Positions 49,792 through 63,946 of a stretch of 64,000 nt of DNA are shown piece after piece. The translations under genes were made by a program, and so were the position numbers. Location: positions 21,863,024-21,927,023 of the forward strand of contig OY987231.1 in the NCBI GenBank assembly GCA_963920705.1. Reading direction: 5' to 3'. The notes beneath the pieces are model-generated. The model did no database searches, had not been told where the DNA came from, and worked only from the letters and a program-made list of their open reading frames with translations. This stretch comes from Odiellus spinosus. Lineage: Eukaryota; Arthropoda; Arachnida; Opiliones; Phalangiidae. Numbering within the stretch: position 1 is the stretch's first letter; every line of letters starts with the position of its first letter.

Positions 49792-50231
49792 AATTTTCAC
49801 GAACTCCAAATGGAAATTAAGTAGAATTTTCGGAAAAAACGTTAAAACAAAAACGATTCAATATATGCCTTAGAAAAACATTGCCGCGACAGTAAAACAC
49901 ATAAATAAATTGCCTATAGGGAGTCGGCAAGGAAGATATTGAAACGTCATAGGCATCTATCTCTCACCTCAGTGTCAACCCCCTTAGTGAGGGAGTTACA
50001 GTATTCTTCCCTACAAACGCTCCCTCGGTAAGGGGGTTACATGACGTCAAGCTTCCTTTACCCCTTGGCTGTATACCGTCTTCTTATATATTTTTAATAT
50101 TTCCATTTTGAAGTTTCTTAAGAACGCGTACGTCAACCCAGAGGTAAAAATGTTTAATATGTCCTTTTAATAGTATAATAAAATTAAAAATATAATCTAT
50201 AAGCATCCGAAAAAATGGTGACAACCTGACT
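49792..50231. mobile_element. TTAA-type element family F, near-full copy
   Basis: The 440-bp element lies between TTAA at 49788-49791 and 50232-50235. It begins AGTGAGACGG and ends CCTGACT. The left part has the CCAAATGGAAATTAAGTAGA phrase and the right part AAAATATAATCTATAAGC. Relics of both halves are scattered through the window. No open frame is present. Confidence 0.8.
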
Positions 50232-53072
50232 TTAAACTTTACAATATTCACGTTTGGTAATTTTATTTCCTTTGTCCCATTTCTCCTAAACTTGGTAAAC
50301 CGGGTCTTAAAGATTCGCGCGAGATTCGACTCTTAATGGCAGTTTTCGCTTTTCAAAATATGTTTTGGAACGTTCAATATCGTGGCTTGTCGAAATTAAA
50401 AAAAAATTAAAGAATGATGAGTTACCGCAATCATACACTTTGCAACGTGTTTTATTCGCTTCTGACTCGTCAGACCGTGTCTTTATTCTTTTTATATTAA
50501 AGGTTAAGGGTGAAAGTGGTTAAGAAATTGTATGTGTAGTAATTATAAGTAACTGTTCGGTATATGTCACTTTGGCATTTATGGGCGATTTGTTTTATTG
50601 GATAAACGTGTATTTTTAACGTTGCCAGACACGTGAATTTATTGGTTTCTTCACGTGTAGTATGTTTTATTAACACAAATTGATAAGAAAATTAGTCTCG
50701 TGAATGATTACTGGACAAAAAACCGAAGGACACCGAATCACTGAGATCTATTCCGTGAAAGCATATACTGATCGGATTAAGGTGGTGGGGGTTGGTAACG
50801 GAAAAATCTCCAATTAGATTTAAAATTTTATTTTGCGGTTATTTATAAATTTTCGTTTAAAGGGTAGATGACATTAATTCTTTATGATTTTAAAATAGAC
50901 CTACAACCTGAATCATTTCATGTCAATTCTTGGAAATGAAATTCACGTGTTTTGGCGCGAGAATTTTGACGAGGCCCGAATTAAGCCAGGTTACCTGTCT
51001 TATACTTTAAAGTATATAAAACAAATTCAATAATTTTATTATTTTTAGTGTTTGGCTTTTAATTTTGATGATATTATTAAATGGAAAAACGCATTGAGAT
51101 AACCGAGTTAAGATATTAAGTTAATTTGCAATATAAAAGATTGCCTTCCTTTTCTGTGACTGTGTTTCTTTTTCTGAACTAGCTCAAACTAATTTTATCA
51201 CAATGTATCTAATAACGGGTGTCTAAAAAAAGGTTATTTTTCTAAAATTAACAAAGCTCGATGGATCCCTATTTTGATAACGATGGAAGTCAAGTCGGTA
51301 TTTTTCAAAGTATAGCTACGTGAAAATTTACGAGAAAAAAAATACATAGACATATATTTAGACATAGTTCAACCACGAGATTTAATCTACAGTCTATCAC
51401 GATAAATTGTTCTCAATTAACCGTGAATATAGTCAAACTAGGACAATAAAATAAGAACCTAAGCGAATTTTATCTTATGGGGCTAAACTTTAAACGCAAT
51501 ACATTCTTTATAAAGACCCATTGTGTTTGAATATACCTTAAACGAGTTAAGGCCGGCGAAATTAAAGGGTTAGTTTATTGCACAAGTAAAAATTTTTTAT
51601 TGTTATAAAACGACAATCAAAAAAGGTTTAATTTATGACTCGTATTAGGCTAAATTCTTGTCATAGCGTTGTGATAACGGTAGGGGCTAGGAAATTTTGT
51701 CGTCGAATTAATAGTATGTCAAAGTGACGATTCTATTTTCTTATATTGCAAAAATTCTTTTAAGTTTCTTAAAACCGCTTCAACCCATAAAATTTTGAAT
51801 ATGACTTTATAATATTTAGATAAAACTATAGTCCATATGCATTAGGAAAAATGATGACAGCCTCAATTAATTTTATTTCTAGCCCTTTTTCTTGGGAATG
51901 ATGATTTTTAAAACTAAAATTGAACCGGTACCTTTTTAAAAATCCAGGTCTCTAACCCTTTAAACGAGGAAAGGCCGGCAAAATTAATGAATCAGAAAGA
52001 GAGGGCGTATATCATTCTATCGAATCAGTTTTTACGAAACTTCTAGTTATCCAAGGTGTGGTCCTTATATTATAAATTGGACAATGATTCAATTGCAAAC
52101 GGACCGCACTTGGTTAACTTTTGAGGTAGATAGATTTTATACGAAAACCTTCAAATTTTTATGTATTTCAACTCGTTAAGTTGATACACTTAACACCCTT
52201 TGATACGTTTCTTTAGAAATATTTGACGGGTTTATACTTCGTACTCATTGTAACCAGAAACTGATTTACATTTTTTAACCATTAACTAAGTCACCCCTTA
52301 CAGAAGTCCAAAACATTATGTATACCGGAATCCTTGAACCCGTGTTATGCCCACATTCTTTAAGTATATATCACAACCCTTCATTATAATGCTTCTTATA
52401 CGCTATACGAACACGCAAAAAAATATCGTTTTCAATGTGATATAAAAGTGTGAGAATTTGTTCAAAGTTTCGCGTTTAATGCCAACAAAATTGGGTCGAA
52501 TTTTGAAATAGTATCGTAGTCGTCGTCGATCAAAATGAAACGCCGGGGATATGCGGGAATAGGCGGGGTTTTATCCAGGTTTTATACCGTAAAACTGTCC
52601 AACCGGATCAACATCCGGTCATTTCATTTCGTATAAATAAACTATAATATATACTTTGGCGTGGAATTTTGAAATTACCTAAAAAAAAAGGGTAGATTTT
52701 CAAGGAAAAATTAGGATTATTTTTTTATAAAATATAATCCGTTGTAGTTTTTATAAGACTGTGAAATGTATGATATTTGGCACTTCATGTTTTTCAGGAT
52801 ATCTATCGAAAACGGTGCCGCATTATTACACATCGTAATCCGAGAATGTAATCATGTGCTTACTACTTAATAACTTGAGCTAAAGTATTAGTATCCGCGT
52901 TCGTGATTAACAGATCACGATAGTAATGACAAGATAAACTCATTTAACCATTAGATAATCCAAGATTATAATGAATCATTTTATCGATAAGTTATTTTGT
53001 ATTTAAAGGAGGGGGTTATAATTGTCAAAACATCTACGCGTATAAACCTAATCTAAGTTAATTTGTGTTTAA
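50232..53072. other. Intergenic AT-rich DNA
   Basis: No gene is supported. A relic of the family F right half (GATGACAGCCTCA) sits near 51850-51870. ACCCTTTAAACGAG-type phrases recur near 51537 and 51955. Confidence 0.5.
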
Positions 53073-53506
53073 AGGGAGAATGCAACCTAATTACAAGTGA
53101 TTTTTTTATCGATTCCTTATCGTTTAAATAGGCCTAATCCACCGATAAAAAGTTTACAATACAAATATTAAACTAGAAATAAATTTAAAACTTACCCTGA
53201 AAATAGGCTTAGCGGGATTCATGGAGATCCTGAATCGCGTCCGTGTAAGGTCTAGCGACCAATGAGCGAAGGCCCATCGTTCACGCGAGATCTCCACGAG
53301 ACTTACGTCGCGTACGATTGGTCGCTAGACCTTACACGCGAGGAAATCAGGAGCTCCATGAATCCCTCTAAGCCTATTTTCAGGGAAAGTTTTAAATTTA
53401 TTTCTAGTTTAATATTTGTTTGTATTTTTTTTAAATAGTGGATTAGGCCTATTTAAACAATAAGGAATCGATAAAACATCATTTGTTGTTAGGTTGCATC
53501 CTCCCT
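53073..53506. mobile_element. Foldback MITE family C, copy 6
   Basis: The 434-bp copy lies between TTAA at 53069-53072 and 53507-53510. It is nearly identical to the copy at 18033-18466 throughout, indicating recent activity or a shared master copy. Confidence 0.96.
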
Positions 53507-53510
53507 TTAA

Positions 53511-54322
53511 AGGAGGAGTTAAAATTGTCTTAGCATAATGGAATCTAACATCGCAATGCTTGCGTATCTGTGAAACTATCCTTGGGTCTAAAATTTATTC
53601 GGAAAAATTTCCAAACTGTGACCCTATATATTTTAGCTAACAATGCTGTTTTGACACAATCATTTGCAATTCTATCGCTTTCCAAAGTCCAAAATTAACT
53701 GTCCCAAAATAAATGAACCCCAATGAAATATATATTTTAATCAAAAGGCTCATATAGTATTGTTTACATTTTTTCGAAAACGGTATTTCATTACATCGTG
53801 TTACAGTGTTTCCCCACTTTGAGCGTTGAGATCCGTACTTGAAACAAACCATTTTGACGCGACTTGATGACGTAGATATATACGGCTCTGTTGAACAAAG
53901 AAGATTGAAAACTACTGGTTCGAGTCGAGGAAGTTGTCAAAGTTAAATTAAAAAGCTCTATCTTCTAGTATAGCGACGCGCAGTGGGTTTCCCGTTTCTA
54001 GTAACTCTCCGCGATGAACCGTGAACGAAAAAAGTTAACTCGTTAATGAAGAAAAAATATTCTTGGTGCCAGTTTCTATATTTTAAAGCTTTCGGAAATA
54101 GAAGGGTTGTCGAACGCGGTTTAAAACATTGACACTTATTTTTTTCCCAAAGTTTCAAGAACTTTAAATCTAATCTTGAGGACTAATAAAACTAAACCCG
54201 TTTATCCACGTAATCGGTGTACAACTCTGTAGCTTTGGCTGTACTAAAAGGATTGCGTAATTACCATGGCAGTAATAAGTTTCTTAATCGCTTAAATTTT
54301 ACGGATGTGCTTATAGGAATGC
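53511..54322. other. Intergenic DNA
   Basis: No exon is supported. A relic of the CACGTAATCGGTGTACAA repeat starts at 54207. Minus-strand open frames at 53637-53852 and 53958-54158 have no recognised domain. Confidence 0.5.
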
Positions 54323-54659
54323 CAGAAGCCGATGAAACCCTCCTTTGAAGTCTATTACTCCCGGGTCTTGTCTACCCCTCTCTGTATGGGTTATTCTCAA
54401 AAGGCGCGATTCGTACGCCTCCTAACGGTAGATGTTTTCGGAGCGGGAGTTCGTCGAGCGAATATCTCTAGCAGCCTTGGAGTTCGTCCAAAAACGTCGT
54501 CGTTTGTGGAGAGAGAGAATTTCCAATTTTCCGTAGACAGGGGGGTATGAAGTAGGACCCCTTCTAACTCGTAAAATTGGGAATTTTACCCATACAGAGA
54601 GGAGCGCTATATGGAGCATTGGAGTAGTAGACTTCAAAGGAGGGTTTCATCGGCTTCTG
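54323..54659 (+). mobile_element. MITE family A, copy 8
   Basis: The 337-bp copy is flanked by a perfect 7-bp duplication, GGAATGC, with both terminal repeats intact. It is intergenic. Confidence 0.98.
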
Positions 54660-54782
54660 GGAATGCTAATAATTTTTTTTATCGGAAACTTAGACAAAAA
54701 ATAATTTCTGGTAACTTACAGATTATCTTCATTAAAATTAACTTGGCCGAGATATTGGATAAAGTCGACCTACAGTAAAAAA

Positions 54783-54869
54783 ATTGTTCAAATACATTTA
54801 TTGTTAAATTTGTTGATTTTAAATAACTTAATATTTAAATCAACAAATTTAACAATATTTTTGAACAAT
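54783..54869. repeat. 87-bp AT-rich hairpin
   Basis: Arms ATTGTTCAAATACATTTATT and AATATTTTTGAACAAT, extended by GTTAAATTTGTTGATTT and its inverted match, pair around a loop of about six bases. It is a small palindromic repeat with no flanking duplication seen. Confidence 0.8.
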
Positions 54870-55729
54870 ATGTTTCTTGATATATGGGATTTAACATAAC
54901 AGCGAAGATACAAGCTTGTAATAATTATATGGTGCTAATTATGTCGCATAAAGACATGGAAACCATCGAAGAATATATATTCACTAATAACACCTCCATT
55001 ATCTGATACACCCTTTGCGTGAACTTTCAAAACGATATCACGAATTAAAACTCTTGAAAATAGGTGCGATATATTACACCCAAGTATGACAATAAAGTCT
55101 ATTTCAAACAAAACTTTCTAACACCCGAAAATATCGTCCTGCCGGAGGTAATGTTGCGTGTTAACAAAATATAGGAACCAGAATTTTCATTTTTTTTTTT
55201 TCTTTTCCAATGTTATTATTCCATATTTCCCCCTCTTGCACTTTTTTAGCGGGAAAAAAAACTGGATCTTTTAGGCGCGAAGGATGGGAAGTTGGTACCG
55301 CCATTAAAATCACCAACTTCCAGGAAAATAATTACGGGAAAAAAATAATAAAATTTCATGGGAGACACTACACTGTCTTGGTATTAGTTTCTACGCGGTG
55401 AAAGTCATAACTGGAAAATGATTTTGACCCGCCCATTCGCGAATAAAAACTCAACCATCCTTGACCAGTGCGATGTCCTCTTGAAACGCTTTAAGTTTAC
55501 GATTTGCCAAATGACAATTTTGCAGAAGGAAACTTAAATTTTTATAAAAATAAATCTGAGGTCAATATTAATTAAGTATTTCTATATTTAATGATTCGAC
55601 CTTGCCTTTAGTTTATTTATAAGTAACTTATATAAACGCCAACGCCTATGTATAACATTAAATTGTTAAAAATTTGGGCTGGTTCGTATCATTTCTTAAT
55701 GGTTATATTGTTACTTAAGTTATACTTAA
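54870..55729. other. Intergenic DNA, no gene seen
   Basis: AT-rich. An open frame at 55210-55401 has no recognised domain. Confidence 0.5.
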
Positions 55730-55841
55730 AGTGAGGTTGTCTCAATGTTTTTCGAATGTTTTGAATCGTTTTTAACGATCTTTGCCAAAATACTACTTAA
55801 TTTGCCTTTAAAGTTCATGAAAAATCGGTAACAGTCTCACT
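55730..55841. mobile_element. Short family F element, 112 bp
   Basis: It lies between TTAA at 55726-55729 and 55842-55845, beginning AGTGAGGTTGTCTCAA and ending AACAGTCTCACT. The inner words TTTTGAATCGTTTTTAACGA and ACTTAATTTGCC are the inverted form of the left half of the 49.8-kb element. Confidence 0.82.
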
Positions 55842-58800
55842 TTAAATGCGTGAGGAAAATTGTAGATACGCGAATTTCAGATTTAATTTTTTTTTTTATT
55901 TCTCGCCTCGAATGGAAATTTTACCGTTTGGTGATGATAATACGTTTTTAACCGCTCAAGGGTGTAACCCCTGAAATGACATAATATATACTATACATAA
56001 CGATTTATAGCTGTTGTGCTGGTATTTTTGTGAACAAAATAGACAAAATAGTGGAGATATCATTAAGTTATATCTGAAGATATTTTTATTTCGAGGACAT
56101 ATGGGACGACTAAAATTATATATGGTACGTCTTTTGAAACAATTAACCGTGTTCTAGTAACACGAGGAGTTTGCCTATGACTTATGAGGTTAAATATTGT
56201 GTATCAGTACGCCAAAACTTATCTTATTTTGTAAACTCTTCTTCAACATAAATACATCTGAAGGATTATTATTGAATTTTTATATTAGATAAGTATAGGT
56301 ATAGGTATCAAGATAAGAGTTTTTAATTATATACCCGATTGAAATATAGTATATTACTTAAGTATTATTGAATTCTTGACGGAAATGAAATATTAACTAG
56401 TTAATAATTAATTTATGAGTGTCTCTTAGGTCCTCGACATGATAACCCGTTTTAGTGCATCATAATATTCACTGATAAGCTCTTGAACTAAGATCGCTCT
56501 AAAAAAACCTATGAGATTTCGATAATTGGACCGAGGGGGGAATCACTCTCGGATTCCTTGTACACCGATTAGGGATTAAGTCTAATCATTTTATCACTCT
56601 GAAAGGCAGGGATTTCAACTATCTGTCAATAACTTCGCAAATACTGGCTCGATTGCGCTAATTCCGCCTCTCCCCTGTTAAATTCGGCCAAGGAATCGAT
56701 TGGTGACACTCATTTCTCGATCCGAGGCGCGGAAGTGGTTCCTTTTGCAAATTTTGGGATTTTTTATTTTTTAACAAGTTATAAGATAGTTCAGAATTAG
56801 AAGCAGGGGCGTTCAGAATTAGAATCATTCGTTTAGAATTAGAAGGCGCTACTGGCGTCTTTAATACCACGTCTACGTCAAAAGTACGCGTCATGGAATG
56901 ACGAAAACTAGCGCAACGGATCCGCGACTATTCAAACTTGATATTAGATAGTTAACTTCGTCGCTAAAAATTCCGTAGCAAACGAGATCTAAGATTTCTT
57001 AAAAAGCGTTCAGAATTAGGCGACCCTACCCTAGTTATTATTTATCCAAGGTGCATGTATACGGCATTTTTACCTATATTGATTTCAACATTGGGTCAAA
57101 ATCCTCCACATTCAGTTTTCCCATATTTCTGGAGTTCTAAAACTACCGTAATTTTGTAGATTGGTAAATTACACGGCAATTCTATAACCACCTTTTAAAC
57201 CATTAACTCCCATTTTGTTTCGCGGAAAACTAATCGATGATCGTTTGTAAATACTCCCTCAATTTCAATCTTTACTATTTCCATATTTATAAAGTTCATA
57301 GGTTTAATTATAAACGGGCAAAGCCATTTTTTTCTATATCCTATATCAGTATTGTGTATTGAACTACCATAACTTTCGCGTGTTCACAAATTAATTTTGA
57401 ATAAAATTATCTATTCACCTTACCTTGAACCTATGCAAGGTTCTTTACCGCCCAATTCCTTAATTACGAATAATTTAAAAAGTAAATACAGGTAAATTTA
57501 ACTGAACATCGTCATATAATAAATAAATTTAATAATTACTGACATATAGTTTAAGATTTTACATACTTTAGATTGCGCAAGATATGATCTCTTGGGGTCA
57601 TTTATAAATACACCTTATATACAATCACCTCCCAAAAGTTACCACGTAATTTTTGAATAGCGAACCTATTTTACCTTCCGTTAAAAAAGGGTCAAACCCT
57701 TATAATTCTTTTGAAACGTAGTTTCCTTTGAATACGTGTATTAGATTTCTAAAGAAGTTGAGCCCTTGTGTCACATATTTTGACGCTTTCATTCCTTGAC
57801 ACTATGTAGAAGGAACCGCGATGCGCTTAAAGGGTAACACGCTGCTAAATCAAAGAAAACAGATTTAGTGCTTAAAAGATAGAGCTATAAAAAATAATGT
57901 ATAAATCTATAGTTTTATTTACAAGTTTTCTACCAGCAAAATGACAAAACATTAAGGCTGCAAATTGAAAGCTCTGTAAAATTCTGTGCGAAATAGACCC
58001 CCACAAGTGGCGCCGCCTCGTGAAAAAATCCTGAATCGCTAGATTTTTCCCGCGTTTTTAAAAATGAATGTAATTGAGATTGGCGCGAGCGGAAATTCGC
58101 GGGTTTTTCTTGATAGATACAATAGAGTATCGTTTGAGGGGTTAATATACGTCACAGGTGTTCTAGCCAATGAACGGGGCTCAATTTGACCTCGGATCTA
58201 TCTACATCACATGTTAAACTTTGCCTCCATAATAGAAGCTTTCATTTCATTCCCCCTACACTATCGTGTGCCGATATTACTCCTTAACTGGGCGATATAC
58301 AAATGGCGCGAAATTTTGCCACTCCCCCTTTTCTGGAAATTCAAATTTCTCTCTCTCTCTGAAAAAAAAACAAAAAAAAAACGCGAAGTTCAAATCCTCT
58401 TTCCTAGAAAACGGTTGAATATTTTTAAATTTTTGAAAAACTACTATACCCATTAAACGAAACTTATTTAGCCGCGTATAACCCTTTAAACCACTTTGGC
58501 ATATATACCGGTTTAGTACTTATTTTTTTTTAAATATCTGATCAATTAAAAATACGCGGAAAAAAACAGCTTCCGTGCCATCGTGATAACAATGTAAGAA
58601 CAAAAATTAAGTTAATGCGGTTAAGATCATTTTGACCATCTTTCTGAATTTTTTGTACGTTGCGTGCCATGTCTTATGAGGACAGGAATGGGGTCAAATA
58701 GCGATGACTAAATTTTGAAAATCGGGATCGTAAACGGTGAATAATTTGAAATTTAATTTCAAGAATTCAATGGAACGCTAAGTTTCCTATATGTAATTTA

Positions 58801-61800
58801 AATTTAATCATATATTTAAATCCCTTAAACGAGGATATTCTTTGTGTAGCAATTTGTCTTTTGTTTTACATTCAATCATAAGTTACGAAACAAAAACCTT
58901 TCTTTTTATAGCCATAAAAAATATTTAATGATTTTTAAGTAAAGATAACGTCAGCTTTTATAATTTTCAAATATATTTATATGATGTTACTTTACTTCCG
59001 ACGTGAGTCAAACTGACAAATAATAATTTAAAGGACTATAGGAACTTCAAAATTGAATCTTTTTCACGTTAGACTGATAGATCGTAGAGCTCTTATTCCA
59101 ATTATATATCCTCAGAAGTAAATATGGGGAAATAGGTATAATAGTTGCCTAGTTGGGGAGGCGCCACTTTTTTTGCGACTTCTTTGTCATATCCTTTTAA
59201 AAAAATATTAATATAGGCTCGGACTTCATGTTTTGGTATAAATTTTATTTATATTCATTTTTATATTTAACTTTCTAAATTCTTAGACTGTGACTTTCAT
59301 ATTTGTTTCTCAGTTAATTTTTAATTTCTGTCCCTTCACGGGTTTTAATTTTAATTTCAGTCCCTTTTCGGGGTTTGACCCGAACGTTTTTAAGGGTGCG
59401 AAGCAACCTCTTTTTTTGTATAATTGAAATTTATGGCAATATTTGAATAGGGATGGACATGAACAATTTGGTTTCTGTATTATTTCGATGCTAATTTTGG
59501 CACCATTTCTAAATTTAAATATATACGATATTACCAGACATTCGGCGCTACAAGCTAGATTTTAAAAAAGTCCTATTCTTTAGCTCATTTGACATAATTT
59601 TCGAATTTAAAAAGATTGCGTGTGGCAATTCTTTCTTATCCATTATAAATTTTGAATAAGTTTAAATATATATAGTCAAACTCTGTTTGATTTTTCCTTC
59701 GATTACTTTTCAAACGTCAAACGTAATCCTTGCGCACTAACTTTTTTACACGCAGATCGAGACATGAAACTGGCTTAGAGGCGTTTTGAATTATATTGAC
59801 CTTATTTTACTGATATTCAGCGCCCCTTCCTATGCTTATAAATTACCTATCATTAAGAAATAATCCTTTGAAATATCTAAAAACGTGGAAGTGCAACATT
59901 AGCCCCTGGTACAATCTTCCCATATTTTAAAGCCAAATTCGTTTCGGGGTTGGGAGACGAAGAGGAACTTCAATTTACGCACCGAAACGGCGAATTATCA
60001 CCATGATAACCGCTACAACAGCGTCTTAGCGGTGCTCCATGGGAAAATAAACGATAATTCCAGGACATTATCCAATTATCGGTCGTCCAAACAAACGGCC
60101 TTTGTACAGAGTCAGTTTGCTCCCAAATTCCATAGCTTTGTCTGTACAACTGACCCCAAAAAAACGCATCTGTAGCCTGTTTCATGTCTTGGACTCATCG
60201 TTTCTTGACCCATGGGTGCAGATAGCCCCTTAATGTTTTTTCGCCATTTAAGGTTTTTGGCGCTAAGTAACGGGGATATTTTCGAAGCTCCTCCTTCTTT
60301 CCCATCCGAGTAAACTACCAATAGAATATCGTTGGATATTTTTCAATGGTTTATGCAATATTACGTTAAGAAAGCTAATTAAAGCTTATGGCCCACATGA
60401 AATAAACAATAGTATGGTATGTTTTGGGGTTTAACTGGGTCTTGTATACTTATAAAACCTGTTAATCATCTTTCATATATCTATCTATAAATCTTATTCA
60501 AAAACTATGTCATTATGAATTATTTATAAAGAAATATTTTTACTCTCCGATCTATATAAATGACGATGTCTGTTTTTAAATGTTTTAAGAATAATTAATG
60601 TGTATTATATCGAAGTATACTTTAGGAGCTCTTTAATTTTATTAGAGCATCGTTTACAGTTAAACAGGGTCGCGTTATCATTAATTTCAGTTTAATTCTT
60701 ATCATTAATTTCAATTTAATTGAAACATCGGTATGGAGAAATCATCGTCGAAAATGGTCATTACCTTGCTAAACATTTGTTAAATCTTAAGATATATAAT
60801 CTCATGGTCAAACTTTACAAACCATGCAACCTCTAAACCACAAGACCCTCAAAATATCATAAATTAAATGTATCTCTTGGTAATTATTCGAATTAAAAAT
60901 ATATAATTAATTTAACACTAGCGAATTAACCGAGAGAAATTACCATGAATAACGTTTCTTATTAATTTAAAGTTCTTGAACAAAAAAGATTATTATTAAT
61001 CGCGGAAGGTCCAATTAATTTCACCATAAAGCGTTTGTTTTTGAATATAAAAAATACCCACGCATCATAAAAAACTACCTACAGGCGCGGTTTTAAACAA
61101 AATTCCTTCAACTTTAAGACTTGACGTCAGATCGCCCGTTTACCAAAATTTCTATTCCGGCTTAAGTATAAAGTACTTAAGCCTTGGCAAACGTCTTTCG
61201 ACTGTACCGTGTACGAGGCCCGCGTTAAGAAAAATGTTATAAACGCTTACTTTAAATTTTCGATGGGTTTCTTTTATGTTTAAGTCCAATTCATATCTTT
61301 AGTTGAAACTGAGAGTTGATTCTTTGTAGACAATACAATAAGAGGCCACGTGAAGCGTCCCAAAAAAGCGCGATTCCGGGGTTTGATCGTTGGACCCCTT
61401 GAAGCGAATCACCCACCAGCTCAGAACACTCGCTTTTCTAACAACGATCCAAACTTCTATATCCAAATCCAAAAGCTCCGGCAGCTCGAGGCGAACGAAG
61501 GTAGATACTAAACCAAGCTTGTCTACCTGTTTCCATAAAAAAATATACGCGAAAACGAGTCGATGCCCTTCAATGAAACCGGTTTTACCTTCTCAAAGCT
61601 ATACCAGACTCCATAAAATCAACCCAGGTGTCTTGTCACTTTAAATCCAATTAAACCATAACATTTTCTAGTTTTTCTCGTACTGCCTTCTAACCCCGTT
61701 CTTCTGGAAGAATACGATTAAGATACTCTCCTCCCCCTGAGCTTATTTGGTTATGTGCGCCAATGGGAACCCCTATGGTTATTTAGATGGTAAAGCCAGG

Positions 61801-63613
61801 TTGGTTTGTAGGGAAGATTACTGACGTTTCATACAAGAATGGGGTTTAGGATTTAGAATCGCACGGTACCTAATGATCGAAGTTTTTTATAGGGAAAGAT
61901 AGGAGTTACTGTATAGTAAGGTTGGAGAACCGACTGTGTCATAGGTTCAACAAGTTTTTGATCATTCTTTAACGGGTCAGGACATTACCTTAGTAGTAAC
62001 TCGAAGAATTTAAAGAGTTCTCGTAGTTTTATAAGATATCGGGTCCTAAAAGCATTCCAAGTGTTCCAATAAATCACTCGTAACTTTGTTTTTCGAGTGT
62101 GTTAGATAGCCAAACCAATCTATATCATATTTGGTTAAAGAGGGAACCACATTGATCTCCATTTCAAAAGGATGCTGCTTATGAATATTTAATTTTTAGT
62201 AGTCAGATTAGTACTATTTTACTTTCGACCACAATGATGATATTGATAATATTATTAAAATATGAGAACAAAATCATGTCACTGTCCCTTTAAATGTAAT
62301 TTCGGATCAAGTAAACAATGTTTGACTGACTTATGAGGTTTATAAAACTCGATTTAAAATATGATATAGAATATATTACGACAAGGGAAAATTTAAAATT
62401 ATTCTAATATATATTATATTTTTACTATTTTACCTTAAATTTACGCTTTACCCTTAATTAGCTAATAAATAGGTCATTAAAATATTTAATATCGTAGCCA
62501 ATATTGTGTATCGAACAATGCCTCATTTTAAAGAAACCATCAAAATTGAATTACGATAAGTTTCTAAAAAGCCTTTTGAATTTGAGGCTTATCCAAGTGT
62601 CTGATTATCAATATATACTACTTTGACTATACTTAAGTGATGACGTAACTAACATAGCAATAACAAAGACTGTAATATCAGTTACCTATTCGCGTAATTG
62701 GTGTACAGATTTTAAGAAAGTGGTTAGAATTCCTAGATGGATTATATGCCTCTGGGTTGACGCGCCGTTTTTAACTTCAAAATTTGAATATCAAAAATAT
62801 TATATGTAATTATTTTTCCTATGACGCCGTTAATTTTTGGAACGTAATTAACGATAATTTTGGTAAGGAAGGTAGGACTTTCGGGATCAAGTATTTTTAC
62901 GAAAAAGACCCCGCGAAAGTGAGGTTATCACGTGCCAGAACGCTCGGGAATCCACCGCGGAAATAGACAAATTAACAATTACCGGTAATTTGCCAATTAA
63001 TTACCATCAATAGATTCAAGAAATATATATGATTCGTTGGTATTTAAAAATATATAAAAAAATGAAAACTTCAGTAAATTACCCCATATAAATTACTGTT
63101 TAGTCTGTTTATATATATATATATATGGTAATTTCACCATATATGGTTAATACCACCAATATATCCAGAACATCATTATCAATTTTATTATAAAGTTTTG
63201 TTAAAAATAACATTAATTAACCAGAATCAGGTCTGTGTAAATTAATGTTTTTTTTCATGTATATGGTAATTTCACATTTATATATACGCTAACAAAACTT
63301 TGACTAGAAATATAGTTCGTAATTATTAATTATTGTTAATTATAGTCCTGTGGGGGAAAAAACTCCTTCCGTGCTAAATTGATTTATACCCAGGATATTT
63401 AATTGTCACTTTTTTGTCTCTAATACGTACAAAAATAAATTGCCTCTGGATAAAATCTTATTATTAGAAATTTCTAATATATATATATCCGATATTCTGG
63501 GCGTGACGCTTTTAATTAATTCAATAAAATAAATGTGTATTATTTTATATATAATATATATATATCTTTAAAACGGGAGACATATTTATTTTGCTGCTAA
63601 GAATAGGTACAAC
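55842..63613. other. Gene-poor AT-rich DNA
   Basis: I found no exon chain, domain or structural RNA. Open frames at 56658-56894 (-), 58211-58456 (+), 59970-60185 (-), 60112-60321 (-), 61390-61644 (+) and 62784-62966 (+) are short and unrecognised. Minor features are GTACACCGATT-type relics near 56545 and 62691, the near-repeat TCATTAATTTCA-TTTAATT twice at 60675-60723, and TA runs near 63112-63126 and 63475-63565. Confidence 0.5.
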
Positions 63614-63906
63614 CAAGAAGGATCAGACAAGGAGAGGAAAAGTGGGAACGGCGCGTATACTACTGCGTCGGCCTAAACTCCCACTCTGGGAGAACGGGGG
63701 TAGAGATGTTTCGTGGTAAAATGTTGTCACGTGGGTAAAACTGATCCTTTATGAGGCGCGTAGTAGTCGACGACGCTAGAGACCACGTGACAACAGTTTA
63801 CCTCGAGAATTTCCTATCCCCCCTTTCCACCCGAGTGGGAGGTTGGCTCTTCTCTCTCTAACTCAACGCAGCCCCACTTTTCCTCTCCTTGTCTGATCCT
63901 TCTTGG
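63614..63906 (+). mobile_element. MITE family B, copy 4
   Basis: The 293-bp copy is flanked by a perfect 7-bp duplication, GTACAAC. Its inner palindrome is disrupted by an insertion (TAGTAGTCGACGACGCTAGA) relative to the other copies. Confidence 0.97.
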
Positions 63907-63946
63907 TACAACCTACAATATTATTTGATGTTTAGGAAGGTATTAA

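Noticed and set aside
59970-60321. Two overlapping minus-strand open frames
   Set aside because: The translations are unrecognised and overlap in different frames, with no splice or promoter support.
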